Assembly: GCA_964034945.1 (NCBI GenBank)
Contig: OZ035962.1
Coordinates: forward strand, 76,696,942 to 76,760,941
Source: Chrysopilus asiliformis
Taxonomy: Eukaryota > Arthropoda > Insecta > Diptera > Rhagionidae
Direction: 5' to 3'
Length of the DNA stretch: 64,000 bases
Shown here: in pieces, positions 33,143 through 44,201 of the stretch
How the letters are laid out: each line of letters begins with the position of its first letter
Position numbering within the stretch: position 1 is the stretch's first letter
Notes under the pieces: model-generated
What the model was told of the DNA's origin: nothing
Database searches by the model: none
What the model saw: only the letters and a program-made list of their open reading frames with translations
Made by a program: the position numbers and the translations under genes

Positions 33143-33965
33143 ACAGTGAGTGTAAAAAGTCAGCGTACGGTGACGATTTTTGAATAAAATACCAAATATA
33201 GCAAACACTGTATTTATTTTTCAAATTCTGGTTACAAGATTTTGTTGCCTGGACAATTCTTTACAGATCTGTAAAAAAAAATAATTAAAAAAATAATAAT
33301 TTATTACTTAAATTTATTACTTTAACTAAAAATATGCTTTTTTAAGAGCGCAAAAAGTCACCGTACAGCTATTAAAACAACCAATAAATATGGGCTAATT
33401 TACCGTTAGTATTTGGTTGGGTATCCATTAGATCGAATTACTGCTTGAAGTTGCCTGGGCATCGATTCTACCAACTTCCGGGTCAATTCCGGGGTTATTT
33501 TTGCCCAATTCTTCTTGCAACACCGCCTTAAGCGTTTTCTCGCTAGTAATAATGTGGCTGCGGATTTTCTTGTCAAGCAAGTCCCATAGATGTTCGAGGG
33601 GGTTTTTATCAGGAGAATGGGCTGGCGTTTAGAAATATTTGGGAGTGTTGTAGAGCAGCCATAAGCGTGTATTGAGTGATCTATGCTTCGGATCGTTATC
33701 CTGCATAAACACAAACGTGTCCTTAGTCCCATTTCTTCAGCGCTAGCATGTAAATTTTGTTTTAATTTGTCAATATACACATACTGGTCCATAACCTCAT
33801 CAATAAAATGCAGCCTACCCACCCCCCGCCCCGCTCATGCCGCCCCATACCCTGACTCCATACTTGAGGTTTTCCTTTTGAAACTCCATATTCTTTTTAC
33901 GCCACAAAATTGGCCTTTCTTCCGATTGGAAAATGTTAAATTTACTCTCGTCAGTAATATTTACT
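33143..33965 (-). pseudogene. Tc1-like transposon remnant
   Basis: The right end of the element on the minus strand (left in the window) is a Tc1-style terminus, ACAGTGAGTGTAAAAAGTCA, next to TA. The coding remnant on the minus strand reads ITDESKFN, then FIDEVMDQYVYIDKLKQNL, KTPSNIYGTCLTRK, then ELTRKLVESMPRQLQAVIRS and GYPTKY, the C-terminal half of Tc1 transposase. Several frameshifts, and the DNA-binding half and other terminus are missing. The inner break at about 33950 is a small palindrome ('ctctcgtcagtaa'). Confidence 0.85.
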
Positions 33966-34106
33966 ATTTACTGACTAATATTTACTGACGAGAGTAAATT
34001 TTACATTTTCCATGTATCGATGTTTTCAGGACGATGTTTTTTAACATGGATGTCGCCTTTAAAAAAAACATCGATTTTCGATATATCGAGGTTTTATGAA
34101 CGATGT

Positions 34107-34503
34107 TGCATCCCTATCTGTGGCGCGGATTGCGAGCGCACGGATTGAGCTAGAGATTTGAAATTTTGTGCAGATTCGTTTTTCGTAAAATGCGAGGCTA
34201 AGTTCGTTAATGGGCAAAAATGGACCATTAGGGGGGGTACCCCCCATAAGAACGAAAACTTTTTTTCTGAATATCTCAAAAACGGTGAATTTTATCAAAA
34301 AAGTCCAAGAACAAAAGTTATTTAGGATATGATTCTACATAAAATTCCCATACATCAAAATCCGATTGGAATAAGTTTTAAAAAATCTTATTGGAAACTT
34401 TGCCTTCAAAGTGGAATTTTGGTACAACTGCTCGAATTATATATCACCATATGGGTTTTCAATAATTGCCAGATTGGCAATTATAGCTTTTGTTATGTTT
34501 TTC
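34107..34503 (-). mobile_element. 'mini-me'-like element, truncated copy
   Basis: Matches 43086-43478 closely: 'ggcgcggattgcg', 'gattgagctagagatttgaa', 'ttaatgggcaaaaatggacc', 'agggggggtaccccccata', 'caataattgccagattggca'. It begins exactly where the microsatellite would be, so the CAGA repeat and the terminal hairpin have been lost. Confidence 0.75.
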
Positions 34504-34569
34504 ATCTGAAGATGGGTATTTTTAGCCCGTGTCCGAAGATGGAGCCGGTTGGACCGTAAAGAGATCAGG

Positions 34570-35572
34570 GCTGTGACCCTAATAAAACATAATTTAAAGT
34601 TTTTTTTATTATTTATTGTCGTTTATTTAATAGCACATTATATTTCACATTTAAAACGATTTAAATACATTGACATTTAATACAAGTTTTTTGATAAGAT
34701 TTTCAAAACCAAAAGAATCAAAATGATAGTTGTAGGTACCATAAATAGTTTGCAAATAGATAGATTTTATTACAATAATATTTTTCGTTAAATTTAAAAC
34801 AAAATTTTTTAATACATAACATTAATAAATAGTTGTAATGAATTCTGTATAATATTTTTTTAATATGTATATATATTTATTGTGTATATTTAATATGTAT
34901 ATTTGTTTTTTTTTTATTTATATTTCTGTGCATTATTGTTTTGCTAAAAACATTTTGCATGATTAAATAACACATCGGTTTATCAATGTGTTAATGGAAG
35001 ACATGATTTTTTGCACAAGGTTCTCAATTTAGATATTTTTTTTACTGTATGAATGAATCTATGAACTAAACTTAAAATTATTATCAGGTTTTTAGTTTTA
35101 TTCACATTTTATATAATGTATTGTTTTGGTACTATTTTTAATAAATTTGATTTTAATTCGTAATAAACAAATTCATAGTATAAATTGTATAACTAATATT
35201 TGAAATTAATTTCTTGTGGAAGACATTTGATTTTTTTATGAATAATGTTTTAAATTTTGTTAAAAGTTAATAGAATTTAAAAAAAAATTGAAATTAAATC
35301 AAAATGATTTGAGATTTTCGGCTGTTAGGTCCCGTTTACACTTGCGATGTTTTTCTTGAATTTTTAGCCGGAAAATTTTGTTTACTGTCGCAGAATAAAT
35401 TCACTGAGCAAAAGTTGCCAAAATTCGAATTTATTCCGGTAGTTTTATATAACAAAATTCGAGTTCGCGCGTCTTTCAGGAAAAAAATACGGGATTTTGT
35501 GTCGTAGTGTAAACGATTGTGACATTTGAATCGCAGAGTGTCGCAGAATAAAATTCACGGAATATAGTATTA
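34570..35572. other. AT-rich low-complexity region with recurring TGGAAGACAT
   Basis: Very AT-rich. 'tggaagacat' occurs at about 34996 and 35217, and again right of the composite element at about 39597 and (as tggaagactt) 39704. The two sides were probably one region before the 3.7-kb insertion. At 35331-35520 an inverted pair 'cgtttacacttgcga' / 'tcgtagtgtaaacg' suggests a small degraded MITE. Confidence 0.5.
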
Positions 35573-35950
35573 GGGGTGGCTTCATGTAACTTATTTTCGA
35601 TCGACTAACTAGTCGGAGGAAATCATTTGTTTATCAAAAATGATTAACAGGCAGATACTTATTATGATGTACACGATATAACAGTATTTTCTGCAAGATT
35701 TGGGATCGCTGATTTCGAATCTGACAGTAGTTATAAGATTATATAATTTCAAGGGAATCACGACAATTATCGTTTTGGCTCTTTAAACCTGTCTTTTAAT
35801 TAATTTAAAAATATTGTTAGAAGTAACCTTTTTTTTCTTGAATCTTAATACATATTGTAAAATCATCTAAACTATTGTATAATTGGAATTATTTCTGTTC
35901 AATAGTATTGTAAATAAATAAATCCGATATGGCGGGTAGTTCATAAATTG

Positions 35951-37134
35951 TGGATTTTTGCATTGACAATGCAAATGGTTTTCGACTGTGATTCAAATGA
36001 AATGAACATTTGTTTTGTTTTAGCTTTGCCTTTATCAGTCGTGAAAGTTTTTTTCTGTTAAACCTGAATTAGGTCCAGTGCAACTGTGGCACTGTGTTAT
36101 CACCGTGAAGGTTCATGTTTGTTTCGGGCTCAGGGGAGTGACGAAGCCCTCGTCAGACAGAGTAGTGTCAACTCCTCCTGCTCTCTATTACAGAAATTGT
36201 TTATTGGATGGATCATAGGAACTTACAAGAAGTTTATATATTCACCATCTGATTTAATTCGGCTTGTGCGAATTATTTTAGAAATCTCCGGCTCGAGAAC
36301 TTTATTGTGGATTTTTGCATTGACAATGCAAATGGTTTTCGACTGTGATTCAAATGAAATGAACATTTGTTTTGTTTTAGCTTAGCTTGTTTTAGCTTAA
36401 ACAAAACAAATGTTCATTTCATTTGAATCACAGTCGAAAACCATTTGCATTGTCAATGCAAAAATCCACAATAAAGTTCTCGAGCCGGAGATTTCTAAAA
36501 TAATTCGCACAAGCCGAATTAAATCAGATGGTGAATATATAAACTTCTTGTAAGTTCCTATGATCCATCCAATAAACAATTTCTGTAATAGAGAGCAGGA
36601 GGAGTTGACACTACTCTGTCTGACGAGGGCTTCGTCACTCCCCTGAGCCCGAAACAAACATGAACCTTCACGGTGATAACACAGTGCCACAGTTGCACTG
36701 GACCTAATTCAGGTTTAACAGAAAAAAACTTTCACGACTGATAAAGGCAAAGCTAAAACAAAACAAATGTTCATTTCATTTGAATCACAGTCGAAAACCA
36801 TTTGCATTGTCAATGCAAAAATCCACAATAAAGTTCTCGAGCCGGAGATTTCTAAAATAATTCGCACAAGCCGAATTAAATCAGATGGTGAATATATAAA
36901 CTTCTTGTAAGTTCCTATGATCCATCCAATAAACAATTTCTGTAATAGAGAGCAGGAGGAGTTGACACTACTCTGTCTGACGAGGGCTTCGTCACTCCCC
37001 TGAGCCCGAAACAAACATGAACCTTCACGGTGATAACACAGTGCCACAGTTGCACTGGACCTAATTCAGGTTTAACAGAAAAAAACTTTCACGACTGATA
37101 AAGGCAAAGCTAAAACAAAACAAATGTTCATTTC
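35951..37134. mobile_element. Tandem-and-inverted 357-bp repeat forming a palindrome, with 13-bp TSD
   Basis: A 357-bp unit (start 'tggatttttgcattgacaat', end 'ggctcgagaactttattg') is present 1.2 times forward (to about 36382). After a 15-bp spacer of 'agctt' words it is present about twice in reverse (36399-37134). The copies look identical by eye, so the forward part pairs perfectly with about 430 bp of the reverse part. The flanking 13-mer agttcataaattg is duplicated exactly (35938-35950 and 37135-37147). A frame of about 97 codons recurs in each unit but starts at GTG and resembles no protein family I know, so no CDS is called. A 49-bp scrap of the unit is found at 59818-59866. Confidence 0.85.
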
Positions 37135-37175
37135 AGTTCATAAATTGTTTTAAATATCTATAAGTAGCTTGCATA

Positions 37176-38525
37176 CAGTGTTGTGCCGGTTTTTTACGTA
37201 AAGTAATTTACCTAGTTTTTTACGCGTAAAAAACCTCAATTTTAACGTAAAAAACGTAAAAAACGTAAAAAACTGTAAAAAACCTAAAACATTGATGATA
37301 AAAAATTTAATAAGTAGCCATTCACTAAATATAGTAATTATTCGTAAATAAATCATCTTAGAACAATAAAAAGGTTAATAGTCTTCAGCAAACACAGAAA
37401 AGAATTCAAAAGCATTTCCTCTTGCAAGTGAAAAAGATTTTAAACTCGGAGTTCAAAAACTGTTTATATCCTTTCATTACATTACGTCCGCCTACTCATT
37501 TTAACGTTAATTAATGTGAATAATGTGGAGAGATTTGCGACATATGGGCTATTTTAACCCTTTGTTGCAGTGTTGTTGTACAACACCTTTTCTAATTGAG
37601 TTTTTTAATATTATAACATATATTTCATGCGCTTATATTGACTAAATTCATTTCGTAAGTATCCTAGGACATCAATTGTTATGAAAAAAAAGTAATATGC
37701 GCTTTTTGTTATAATTACTGCATTTTATAAATAAAGAGCAAAAAAGTAGCTATTTTGCAGATTAAATGTAACCGTGGCAAAACTATTACAGTTAAAAAAT
37801 CGGTAATTAGCTTTATAAAGGTTTTTGGGGTCGCTAATTACGAATCTGAAGTCAAAACTTCAAAATTCAAAATGGCGGATCCAATATGGCGGTCAAAAAA
37901 GATAAAATTACGTACTAGTTTTCACCGTAATCTAATGAATTTTATCTTTTTCCACCGCCATATTGGATCCGCCATTTTGATTTTTGAAGTTTTGACTTCA
38001 GATTCGTAATCAGCGACCCCAAAAACCCTTGGATACCAAAAATCATGAAAATGAATTCCATAGAAAAATGTATGCATGAAAGGGTTAAAGAAACATATTT
38101 GGACTAGTTCTTGCAGCAACAAGCGTAATTTTAAAGTTTGCATCAAAAAATCGTTTTTAAACACAAGGAGACTCATTCCGAAGGCGGAAATTGAAACAAA
38201 ACTGGAAAAAGGGAAAAGAAATTCTAAAAACTGGAAAAATTCCATTCAAACAACTGTTCTAATTTGAGTTAATAGACTGTCCTACTTAGTAGTACAGTCT
38301 ATTAAGTGCTGATGTCCACTCTCTATATTATAGGATCTCTAATAAAATGCTGAGAAAAACAGACTGTCATACTTTGTAGGAACTGCGATGTCCCATTTTT
38401 TAGGTTTTTTACTGTTTTTTACGTTTTTACGGTTTTTTACGTTTTTTACCAGTTTTTTACGTTTTTTACGTTTTTTACGTGAAAAATGTAAAAAACTGTT
38501 TTTTACGCCGTTTTGCCCAACACTG
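37176..38525. mobile_element. Non-autonomous hAT element, 1.35 kb, 8-bp TSD
   Basis: Ends CAGTGTTGTGCC and GGGCAAAACGG-type inner sequence closing in CCCAACACTG. The 8-bp duplication cttgcata is perfect (37168-37175 and 38526-38533). Subterminal regions are mirror arrays of 'acgtaaaaa' (37190-37290) and 'ttttttacgt' (38395-38510). No transposase. It contains the TTAA-bounded element 37554-38088. Its target is the dispersed repeat that resumes with 'cttgcatacccgtcgttgcc'. Confidence 0.9.
37554..38088. mobile_element. TTAA-bounded element nested in hAT
   Basis: Ends TTAACCCTTTGTTGCAG and the inverse GCATGAAAGGGTTAA. A central palindrome at about 37828-38028 has arms of roughly 95 bp containing 'gaagtcaaaacttcaaaa' and 'atggcggatccaatatggcgg'. 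TTAA flanks plus CCC-beginning termini fit a piggyBac-like MITE. Confidence 0.75.
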
Positions 38526-39115
38526 CTTGCATACCCGTCGTTGCCGGGTTAAGTTTTTTCAAATTTTATTTTTTTTGATGCTCTATGTTGGAGCTAAACT
38601 TTAGGCCAATCGGCTCGGTAGTTTCCCCGCGAAACGGTAACATCCCAAGTAACCAAATAGGGCGTAAAGTGGTCGTGGCGACTTTAACATCGAATCTTTA
38701 TGGTCACGACCACTTTACGCCCTATTTGGTTACTTGGGATAGAGGAAGAGCTAAGTTTCGAGATCACTTTACCCCCTTCCCTTACTTTCCCACCTCTCAG
38801 GCTACTTTTTAATGGGTCTATGTTGGAACTGGACCCCCGACGAACATCTATGCCGAATTTCAGGCCAATCGGTTCAGTAGTTTCCCCGCGAAAGAGTAAC
38901 ATAGCACAAAAACTAAGTTTCGAAATCACTTTACCCCCTCCCCTTACTCCCCCCACCCTTCGCGCTACTTTTCCGTACGCCTATGTTGGAACCAGAACTA
39001 CCACAGACACTCATGCCAAATTTCAAGTCAATCGGTTCAGCCGTTTTTGCGTGAAAGAGGAACAGACAGACAGACAGACACCAACTCATTTTTATATATT
39101 AGTATGATTTTTATA
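38526..39115 (+). repeat. Dispersed repeat with CAGA tail, copy 3
   Basis: Starts 'cttgcatacccgtcgttgcc' and holds about three tandem modules, each with 'ctatgttgga', a '...ccaatcggctcggtagtttc' or 'tcaatcggttcagccgtttt' block and 'cactttacccc'. It ends in CAGACAGACAGACACCAACT and 'catttttatatattagtatg'. The last module is nearly identical to 21640-21775. The hAT element interrupts its left end. Confidence 0.75.
38642..38740. mobile_element. 99-bp near-perfect hairpin MITE
   Basis: The left arm ATCCCAAGTAACCAAATAGG continues 'gcgtaaagtggtcgtg'. The right arm is its reverse complement, ending CCTATTTGGTTACTTGGGAT. The loop is about 25 nt. It interrupts the first module of the surrounding repeat, as shown by comparison with the second module at 38885-38910. 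Confidence 0.85.
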
Positions 39116-39314
39116 TTCATCATTTCTGAAATAGTAGAGCTGGTACAGCCAAACTACTGTCAGATTCGTAATCAGCGACGCAAAATTACCCGGAAAAGAC
39201 TCTTATATCGTGTGTACGAGAAAGAGTGTCGGCCTGTTTAATCATTTTTGGTCAACAAAAGATTTCCTTCGACTAGATAGTCGATCGAAAATAAGTTACA
39301 TGAAGCAACCCCAG

Positions 39315-41106
39315 ATGTAAGCAGCGCTTTAAATGGACCGTTTTGAATAATCTCGAAAAATATAATTAGTGTATGATGTAAATAAATTATTATGCCTGGT
39401 TCAACAGTTTTTTTTTATAATAATTTTAAAACAAATTCTGTAACTAGCTACGAGCTTTCTAAAAATTTTCACAATTCACTTCATTTTTTTTTTCTTTTTA
39501 TTATTAACAAATATTAGATTTTATATTTATTGTCATTTTGTTAATAGATCCCTTATTAATTACATATTTTGTTTTATCTTTTAATAATTGAATAATGGAA
39601 GACATTAATTTTATTTAATTGCTTGCTTAATAGTATCGTACCTTAATATTAAAATTATTTAACTATTACACTTTATTTAATTGAACAGCATTTTGTTATT
39701 TCATGGAAGACTTAGTTCATTTTATCTTTGATTTAATTAATTAATTTTTATTATCATATGTGGTTTTGTGTTTTTTTTTCTTATACTTCTTATGATATAC
39801 GACAATTATTCATTTTACTTTTACAAATTCTTATACAATTTGAATTTAAAATTTTGATTAATTTGGTAAAAACTAATTTGTTTAAATTTCTCATTATGTA
39901 ATAATATTTCAGCTTATACTTGTTTTATAAATCATTAACAATTTCGTTTTGAAAAGTAATTTGAACTTTCTCTTTCAAATAGAGATATTTAATTCTTTCT
40001 TAATTGCCCAATTTCGAATGAAACCAATAACATTTAAAGCTGAAAGATTAATTAAACAAAAGAACATTAAAATTATATCTAGGTTCACTACTGTTTTAGA
40101 GATTGATAAGAAGCTTGTACGAAAATTAGGTATGATACGAAAATAAATTAGAAGCCTTAAAAAATAGACGAATATTACAGTTACATCTAACCGAAAGATA
40201 CTTCGAAAAAAGGATATTTTTTTTAAATTCCTTTAACAAAAACTATTTTCTTTCATTAATCGTTCGTTTTTCAAACAGACGAAGTTTTTTGAAAATCTCT
40301 ATACATATCTTAAGAACGGCTTGAGATTTTAAATTCAAGTGAAAAACAAAAGTTGAGGAAAATTTTATTATTTTCAACTTTTGTCATAAACGCATTTTTC
40401 GGAGTAACTTTCGGTTAACTGAATTCCACCATCCTCATTCCAGGACCAAATATGTCTGCAAAATCTTATGGCTGTAAGTCAAGTAGGTTTTGTGAAAACT
40501 TGCACAAAGTCTTAAAGAGAAAGAAAGTCTTTTTTGTGTCATAACTCAGATCCACCCGAAGAATGTTCAGGATGCTGTTAACACTATTTTATACCACAGA
40601 TTTTATCTACTATTTTATACTACGGAAATCAATGCATTTCCGGAATCGTAAATTAAGTAAAAAGACACCCCTCATAATTAAAACACAAAACGATTCTCCA
40701 ACCTTGAACGTACTTTCTTAATAGACTTTTTGACTTTTCTTTTAATCACAATATCAGAAGACTATAAAAAAGTGAATGGAAGAAAGCATTTCAAACTTTA
40801 AAAACCATTTTAAGTTACAACTATGCGTGTCGTTTAGTATCTGTGGTAGAAATTGTGTCAAAGCCAAACCTCGAGGTCGGATTTTTTCATAGGTCTATGC
40901 TACGTACTGCGAACATAAAAATTGAGAGAAAGAACATATAATAACTTTCTTGTTATAAAGCTCTGCCTCTGTGCATTTCCTAATTTAACTCAGAGGTGCT
41001 GTGAGTCGCAGACGAGTTTCTAATAAATTCATAGGTTATATAAAAATTCAAAAAAATGTACACTTTGCGGAATATCTCAAGAACGGTACGAGATATCGAC
41101 CCACAA
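39315..41106. other. AT-rich region, no gene seen
   Basis: Extremely AT-rich up to about 40140, continuing the low-complexity style of 34570-35330. The only frame of note (39949-40146, 65 codons) has AT-driven composition and no homology. 40140-41100 is ordinary AT-rich sequence without recognised elements. Confidence 0.45.
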
Positions 41107-41464
41107 TTAACACGTTGAGCGCCACGTGCCCACCGATAGTTAATCTTTGAATTACACAGTAGACCGCATGCTTACGAGCGGGTATTCCTTGGGTGAAATT
41201 CTTGGACCAACATTTTTTTTAAATTTTTTTTATTGATTTATTGTAAGTACTACCAATTCCAAGTAAAATAGGTTTACATCCTGGGACCAAACTTAATATT
41301 TCTCAAAGCTAAATATCTGTAAAAGGTTCCCACTATTGGTCACGATGTCTCGAAATGAAACAAGTAGTGTGTCCACGGGTGGTCACGTTATCCCACCATC
41401 GACATCCAATAATGTTGGAAAATTAAAATGCTCACCAGTGGGCACGTGGCGCTCAACGTGTTAA
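41107..41464. mobile_element. TTAA-bounded MITE, 28-bp TIRs
   Basis: TTAACACGTTGAGCGCCACG at the left is matched by CGTGGCGCTCAACGTGTTAA at the right. The arms continue as 'tgcccac'. Ends and target site match the 32189-32500 element (TTAACACATTGAC / GTCAACGTGTTAA), so the two are relatives. Confidence 0.85.
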
Positions 41465-41496
41465 AGACAAAAATGTTGAGATATTTTTGTCTTTAA

Positions 41497-42063
41497 AGGT
41501 AGAAATACACGACGAGAGACTTTGGTCTCTTAGACCAAAAATTTCGCCTCTGCATACAAAGAGACCTGTGTATACACTTCGGAGACCGGAGATTTGTCTC
41601 CAAGTATCAAGTCTCTAGGGTCTCTGGGAGACTTAAGTTTCTTGCCGTGTAGCTACTAATGAGAGAGTCTCTTTAATGCGTCTGCGGTCTTTAAAACGTT
41701 TTGATATCTATCTCTTGGTCTCCGGAGACGACTTTTGACATTTCAGGAAATTGTTTTGTGGGAACGAGAATTTGTTTCGTTTTTTTGAGATTAAAGGTCA
41801 GTTTTTATAAAGAAAGAAAGTGTTTTTACTTATTTTATATTTTAGATTAGTGATATTGTTGTTATGCTTGGAGACGAGATACCTGCGTCGTGTATGCACT
41901 CCAGAGACTTTGCTTTTAGAGACTTTTTAGTAAACGTCTCCGCAGATCTTTTTTTTTTGATCTCCAGACTTAAATGTCTGTGATCGTGTATACACTTTGG
42001 AGATTTTTGCCTTTTGTACCCTGGAGACCAGAGACCAAAGTCTCTCGTCGTGTATTTCTACCT
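41497..42063. mobile_element. 567-bp Harbinger-like MITE
   Basis: AGGTAGAAATACACGACGAG with 'agactttggtctct' at the left is mirrored at the right (CTCGTCGTGTATTTCTACCT). TAA duplicated (41494-41496 and 42064-42066). The interior repeats 'gtctc' / 'gagac' words many times on both strands ('ctccggagacgac', 'cggagaccggagat'), giving extensive self-complementarity. Confidence 0.85.
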
Positions 42064-42880
42064 TAATTGTTGAGTCTTTACGTTTTATTTGATACGTATT
42101 TAAAACCCTTCCCCCGTATGAAAAAATAATACCATGTAGGGTAAAGTAGGATAATATGGAACCCTTTTTTAATTCTTAATAACATAAATATTAAGATGTT
42201 GGACATGTTTGTCAAAAACCCGTATCACCTGCATGGCAGGAAGAAATGGCACCCCTATACGAATATCAGATATGCGAACAGGTATAACTCAGAAACTGAT
42301 TGGAGAACATTCTTTATTCGAAATTAGCATCCTGTTAAAATGTGAAAAAATCTTACGACTGGTTTGATCAGCCAGAATTGAGTTAAATTACGAAATAAGT
42401 TGTAAAACTATAATTTTTCTGACCATAAGATTTTTCAATTTATACCTAGATCAGGCATGGGTACTTTCGCTGCTCTGCACGAAGAAAAACAGCGGTTGCA
42501 AAAATTTACAATTTTCCTTCGTATACAGCGCAGCGAAAGCCGCCATGTTTAATCTAGGCATAAAGTGGTATTTTTTGTATTAAAAACAAAGTTTTTATCT
42601 GGTCTGTTACAATATTTTGCAATTTAATTAAGTTTTAATCAATTAAATGAAGTTATTGTGATAAAAGAGATTAAATCATGCATCCAATATCTCCGAGAAA
42701 TTCACCCGTATTGCGAATGTCGTGTCGTTTTCGACAAGAGTCGTTTCACATGTCGTTGTTAGTGTTTTTCTACCAACAACACGACTCTTGTCGAAAACGA
42801 CACGACAATCGTAATACGGGTGATTATCTTTTGAAAAACCTTTGAAAATTTTGGGTGAAAAATACCCTTTTTCTGGTTTT
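42064..42880. other. Intergenic interval with two small inverted repeats
   Basis: Besides the MITE at 42702-42823, an imperfect inverted repeat occupies 42445-42558. Its left arm is 'cctagatcaggcatgggtac' then 'tttcgctgc'; its right arm is 'gcagcgaaagccgccatgtt' then 'taatctagg'. Nothing else is recognised. Confidence 0.55.
42702..42823. mobile_element. 122-bp palindromic MITE
   Basis: The left arm TCACCCGTATTGCGAATGTC, then 'gtgtcgttttcgacaagagt', is matched by the right arm ending ATACGGGTGA. Arms about 45 bp, loop about 30 nt with a second 'tgtcgttgtt' / 'aacaacacga' pairing. No clear target duplication. Confidence 0.8.
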
Positions 42881-43031
42881 TATACCCGTATGGTGAAACC
42901 AAAGGGTATATTAGATTTGCCTTACCGTTTGTAACGCCAAGATCCCGTCATCACACAAAAAAATGAATTACACCATTGTGTTTAGAATGATAAAAATAAT
43001 TAATTTCTGCATGTCCGTCCGTCTGTCTGTC

Positions 43032-43066
<35 letters not shown>

Positions 43067-43478
43067 CTGTCTGTCCGTCTGTCTGTCTGTGGCGCGGATT
43101 GCGGGCGCACGGATTGAGCTAGAGACTTGAAATTTTGCACAGATCCGTTTTTCGTAAAATGTGAGGCTAAGTTCGTTAATGGGCAAAAATGGACCATTAG
43201 GGGGGGTACCCCCCATACGAACGAAAACATTTTTTGCGAATATCTCAAAAACGGTGCATTTTATCAAAAAAGTGTAGGAACAAAAGTTATTTAGGATATG
43301 ATTCTACATAAAACTCCCATACATCAAAATCCAATTGGAACAAGTTTAAAAAAAATCTTATTGGAATATTTGACTTCAAAGTGGAATTTTGATACAACTG
43401 TTTGTCGTTCACTTAAATCACCATACGGGTTTTCAATAATTGCCAGATTGGCAATTATAGCTTTTGTTATGTTTGTTA
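42881..43478 (-). mobile_element. 'mini-me'-like element, full copy
   Basis: In reverse order to 21777-22357: terminal hairpin 'tatacccgta...gggtata', 'ttgccttaccgtttgtaacg', GTCT/GTCC repeat at 43015-43090, 'ggcgcggattgcgggcg', 'ttaatgggcaaaaatggacc', a perfect palindromic 'ggggggtacccccc', and the end 'gccagattggcaattatagc'. The proto-microsatellite is about 75 bp here, against 10.4 kb in the related CAGA-tail family at the left edge. Confidence 0.8.
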
Positions 43479-44158
43479 AATAGCTTTAATAATGGTGAAA
43501 ACTATGAGACCAAATTTTCATAAAGAAGGGGAGGTAAACTAAAATGACCAACAAATTAGGAACCGATTGTCATTTTATTTATTAAAATTTATAGAGGGTG
43601 CCATATCTTCCGGAGCCATATTAGCCGACTTTATCCTATACAAATCAACTAAAATAACCCGAGAACGAATACAGAATCAAGGTAAAATGTTTGTGAGAAT
43701 TGCCCTTATCTCTCAAAAATAAGTTAAAAATGAACTTTTTTTTGAGTATATCGAAAAGCAAAATCAAACACATATATCGCGAATAAAAATTGTATTGATA
43801 AAAAATTCAATTTATGATTTTTAAAAAGTTGAAAAAAATGTTAGGTCTAGAATTTCCCGCATATAGATTTGGAATACTCCCGTAATAAGTGTAAATCAGA
43901 AACGACTGAAGCTAAAAACTATGTGAGATGTGCAAATTTAGTTCAAAAAATCTTCTTAGTATTTTGATAGTGTTTCCAAACAATTTCTGAAAAATTGATA
44001 GCAACAAAATAAATATTTTTTACAATATTTTGACTAGTTTTGTTAGGTGGGTTTTTTTACTCTTAGTATTTTCAATTTGATTTTTCCATCAGGGAGTCAA
44101 AATTCTCATTTACGATCATGCAAATTCTACTCAATTTTGAAAGATAGTTCAAATTACT
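43479..44158. other. Intergenic region downstream of VGAT
   Basis: AT-rich, no recognised repeat or gene. Confidence 0.35.
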
Positions 44159-44164
44159 TTTATT
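44159..44164 (-). terminator. Candidate VGAT poly(A) signal
   Basis: AATAAA on the minus strand about 38 nt after the stop codon at 44202. If used, the 3' UTR would be very short. Other hexamers further on are possible. Confidence 0.4.
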
Positions 44165-44201
44165 AAATGTGATAACAATAAAATTCTTAAACTAAATTTG
44201 T

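Larger units (their letters stand above)
35573..39314. mobile_element. 3.7-kb TIR-bounded composite element
   Basis: 35573-35625 and 39263-39314 form an inverted repeat of about 53 bp. The left side begins GGGGTGGCTTCATGTAACTT followed by 'attttcgatcgactaactag', and the right side is its reverse complement with few changes. No transposase lies between them, but a palindrome (35951-37134), a hAT element (37176-38525) and a CAGA-tail repeat (38526-39115) do. The original element was short, and most of the length is later insertion. No clear target-site duplication. Confidence 0.75.

Noticed and set aside
36086..37047. The same ~97-110-codon frame three times (one forward, two reverse)
   Set aside because: Repetition follows from the 357-bp unit; the frame starts at GTG, has no known domain and shows no coding signature.
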